The notes under the pieces: generated by a model
What the model saw: the letters and a program-made list of their open reading frames with translations, nothing else
Database searches by the model: none
Told to the model about the DNA's origin: nothing
Made by a program: the position numbers and the translations under genes
Shown: positions 15,316-15,649 of the stretch, piece by piece
Layout of the letters: the number at the start of each line of letters is the position of its first letter
Numbering within the stretch: position 1 is the first letter of the stretch
Assembly (NCBI GenBank): GCA_964531735.1
Contig: CAZHGD010000180.1
Location: 1-15,649 of the forward strand
From: CAZHGD01 sp964531735
GTDB taxonomy: Bacteria; Armatimonadota; UBA10988
DNA length: 15,649 nt
Reading direction: 5' to 3'

Positions 15316-15480
15316 GGCAGACCTCCACTCGTCACCGCCAACTGACGGTCATCCGCAGATCGCTGGGCGTGAAACGACAAGGCAACGACGGCGGCCTGAG
15401 GGGGAGCTGGCCGCTGTCCGCACCCGGTACCGGCGGGCGTCCGGTCACTGATTGGGGCCTGTGCCACGACTACCACCTTC

Positions 15481-15507
15481 ATTTTACCGCGTCGCTCGCC
15501 TTCTCAA
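15481..15507 (-). promoter_or_regulatory. Candidate sigma70-type promoter for the operon
   Basis: Minus-strand TTGAGA (15507-15502) and TAAAAT (15486-15481) each match the consensus in 5 of 6 positions, but the spacer is only 15 bases, shorter than the usual 16-18. It sits in a rare AT-rich patch upstream of the first gene. Initiation would be near 15474. Confidence 0.4.
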
Positions 15508-15519
15508 ACGTCGTTCTTT

Positions 15520-15562
15520 GCGCCAGCGCCGGCCGCATAGCGCGGCCGGCGTCTGCTGGCGC
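15520..15562. other. Long bulged hairpin upstream of the promoter
   Basis: A perfect 10-bp stem (15527-15536 with 15542-15551) closes a 5-base loop. It is extended by a second perfect 7-bp stem (GCGCCAG 15520-15526 with CTGGCGC 15556-15562), with a 4-base bulge, TCTG, on one side only. That makes 17 paired positions in 43 bases. Neither side is followed by a T-run, so it is not a standard intrinsic terminator. It may be the end of the upstream message, a regulator-binding site or a dispersed REP-like element. Confidence 0.65.
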
Positions 15563-15593
15563 TGGACACTTAGACAGCGGCGCGCGGCGGAAA

Positions 15594-15611
15594 GGTGCCC
15601 GCCGGGGCACC
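15594..15611 (-). terminator. Possible weak terminator of an upstream minus-strand gene
   Basis: GGTGCCC and GGGCACC form a perfect 7-bp stem around a 4-base loop. On the minus strand the stem is followed by TTTCC, a very short T-tract. One minus frame ends with TGA just before this hairpin (15615-15617), which fits the 3' end of a gene lying to the right, but only about 10 codons are visible. Confidence 0.3.
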
Positions 15612-15649
15612 AACCTCACCTCCGTTCGGCGCGCCGCGGGCGCGAGCCG

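Larger units (their letters stand above)
15316..15649. other. Non-coding leader and upstream region of the operon
   Basis: 334 bases between the gene A start and the right edge. No convincing gene is seen. It holds a promoter-like pair at 15481-15507, a strong bulged hairpin at 15520-15562 and a second hairpin at 15594-15611. The 15460-15515 stretch is visibly more AT-rich than its surroundings. About 160 bases of untranslated leader would precede gene A if the promoter is real. I recognise no riboswitch or T-box in that leader. Confidence 0.6.

Noticed and set aside
698..15345. Very long plus-strand open frames at 698-4525, 4867-7653, 8172-9614, 9532-11307 and 11467-15345
   Set aside because: They lie opposite well-supported minus-strand genes. 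Their translations are Arg, His, Gln, Ala and Val-rich with no signal peptides, domains or ordered hydrophobic pattern. Strong GC bias at third positions keeps the antisense frame open.
15520..15562. Intrinsic terminator at the long hairpin
   Set aside because: The stem is strong, but neither strand has a T-run after it (AAAGAACG on the minus side, TGGACACT on the plus side with the outer stem unpaired). I list it as a hairpin of unknown role.
15479..15649. Minus-strand frame open from the right edge to a TGA at 15479
   Set aside because: The 56 residues look random, and the frame would have to run through the strong hairpin and the promoter-like sequence. Openness is expected by chance at this GC content.
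1..15649. CRISPR array, tRNA, rRNA, insertion sequence or phage genes
   Set aside because: No spaced direct repeats, cloverleaf or rRNA-like stretches, transposase motifs or terminal inverted repeats were seen.

Overview
The window is GC-rich bacterial DNA (my estimate, about two thirds G+C). It carries five large genes, all on the minus strand and tightly spaced, so they read from right to left: 15315-9898, 9791-7632, 7596-4522, 4507-1637, and 1618 running off the left edge. The gaps between them are 106, 35, 14 and 18 bases, which suggests one long operon. Every product begins with a classical cleavable signal peptide and none has a lipobox cysteine, so this is an export and cell-envelope locus. 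There is no rRNA, tRNA, CRISPR array, transposase or integrase. The organism cannot be named from this DNA. The mix of C-terminal FlgD-like Ig domains, PD40 propellers, CarboxypepD_reg repeats, clostripain-like domains and CsgG/FlgT-like plus FN3 proteins recalls uncultured or deep-branching Gram-negative lineages; Armatimonadota- or Eisenbacteria-like are guesses only.

Layout, in order of transcription. 15649-15316 is a non-coding leader with a strong bulged hairpin and a plausible sigma70-type promoter. Gene A (15315-9898) is an 1805-residue mosaic: a six-blade PD40 propeller, an Ig-like region, a GATase-like alpha/beta domain, four CarboxypepD_reg repeats and a C-terminal cassette. Gene B (9791-7632) is a secreted CsgG/TolB-N plus FlgT_C-like protein with a mid-protein transmembrane segment followed by FN3 domains. 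Gene C (7596-4522) is a clostripain-family (C11) protein in which both catalytic residues are replaced, followed by an Ig-like domain and the same C-terminal cassette. Gene D (4507-1637) is a secreted beta-rich protein ending in the same cassette. Gene E (1618 to the left edge, partial) is a diverged architectural paralogue of gene B.

The main result is the shared C-terminal cassette of about 440-460 residues in genes A, C and D. It has three parts: an internally duplicated module with GWN and GYW motifs, an apparently unnamed beta-rich domain with an H-x-DWG motif, and a terminal FlgD-like Ig domain with a WDGR motif. Three otherwise unrelated N-terminal payloads carry the same tail, and two paralogous signal peptide + CsgG-like + TM + FN3 proteins are co-encoded with them. 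My inference is a surface-assembly or sorting system in which the cassette is the export, anchoring or docking tag and the B/E pair is the envelope platform. One payload is a dead protease, which would then act as a binding or scaffold module. Function is not demonstrated by the sequence; the repeated architecture is.

Long plus-strand open frames run almost the whole length of the window. They are compositional shadows of these minus-strand genes and are not annotated.
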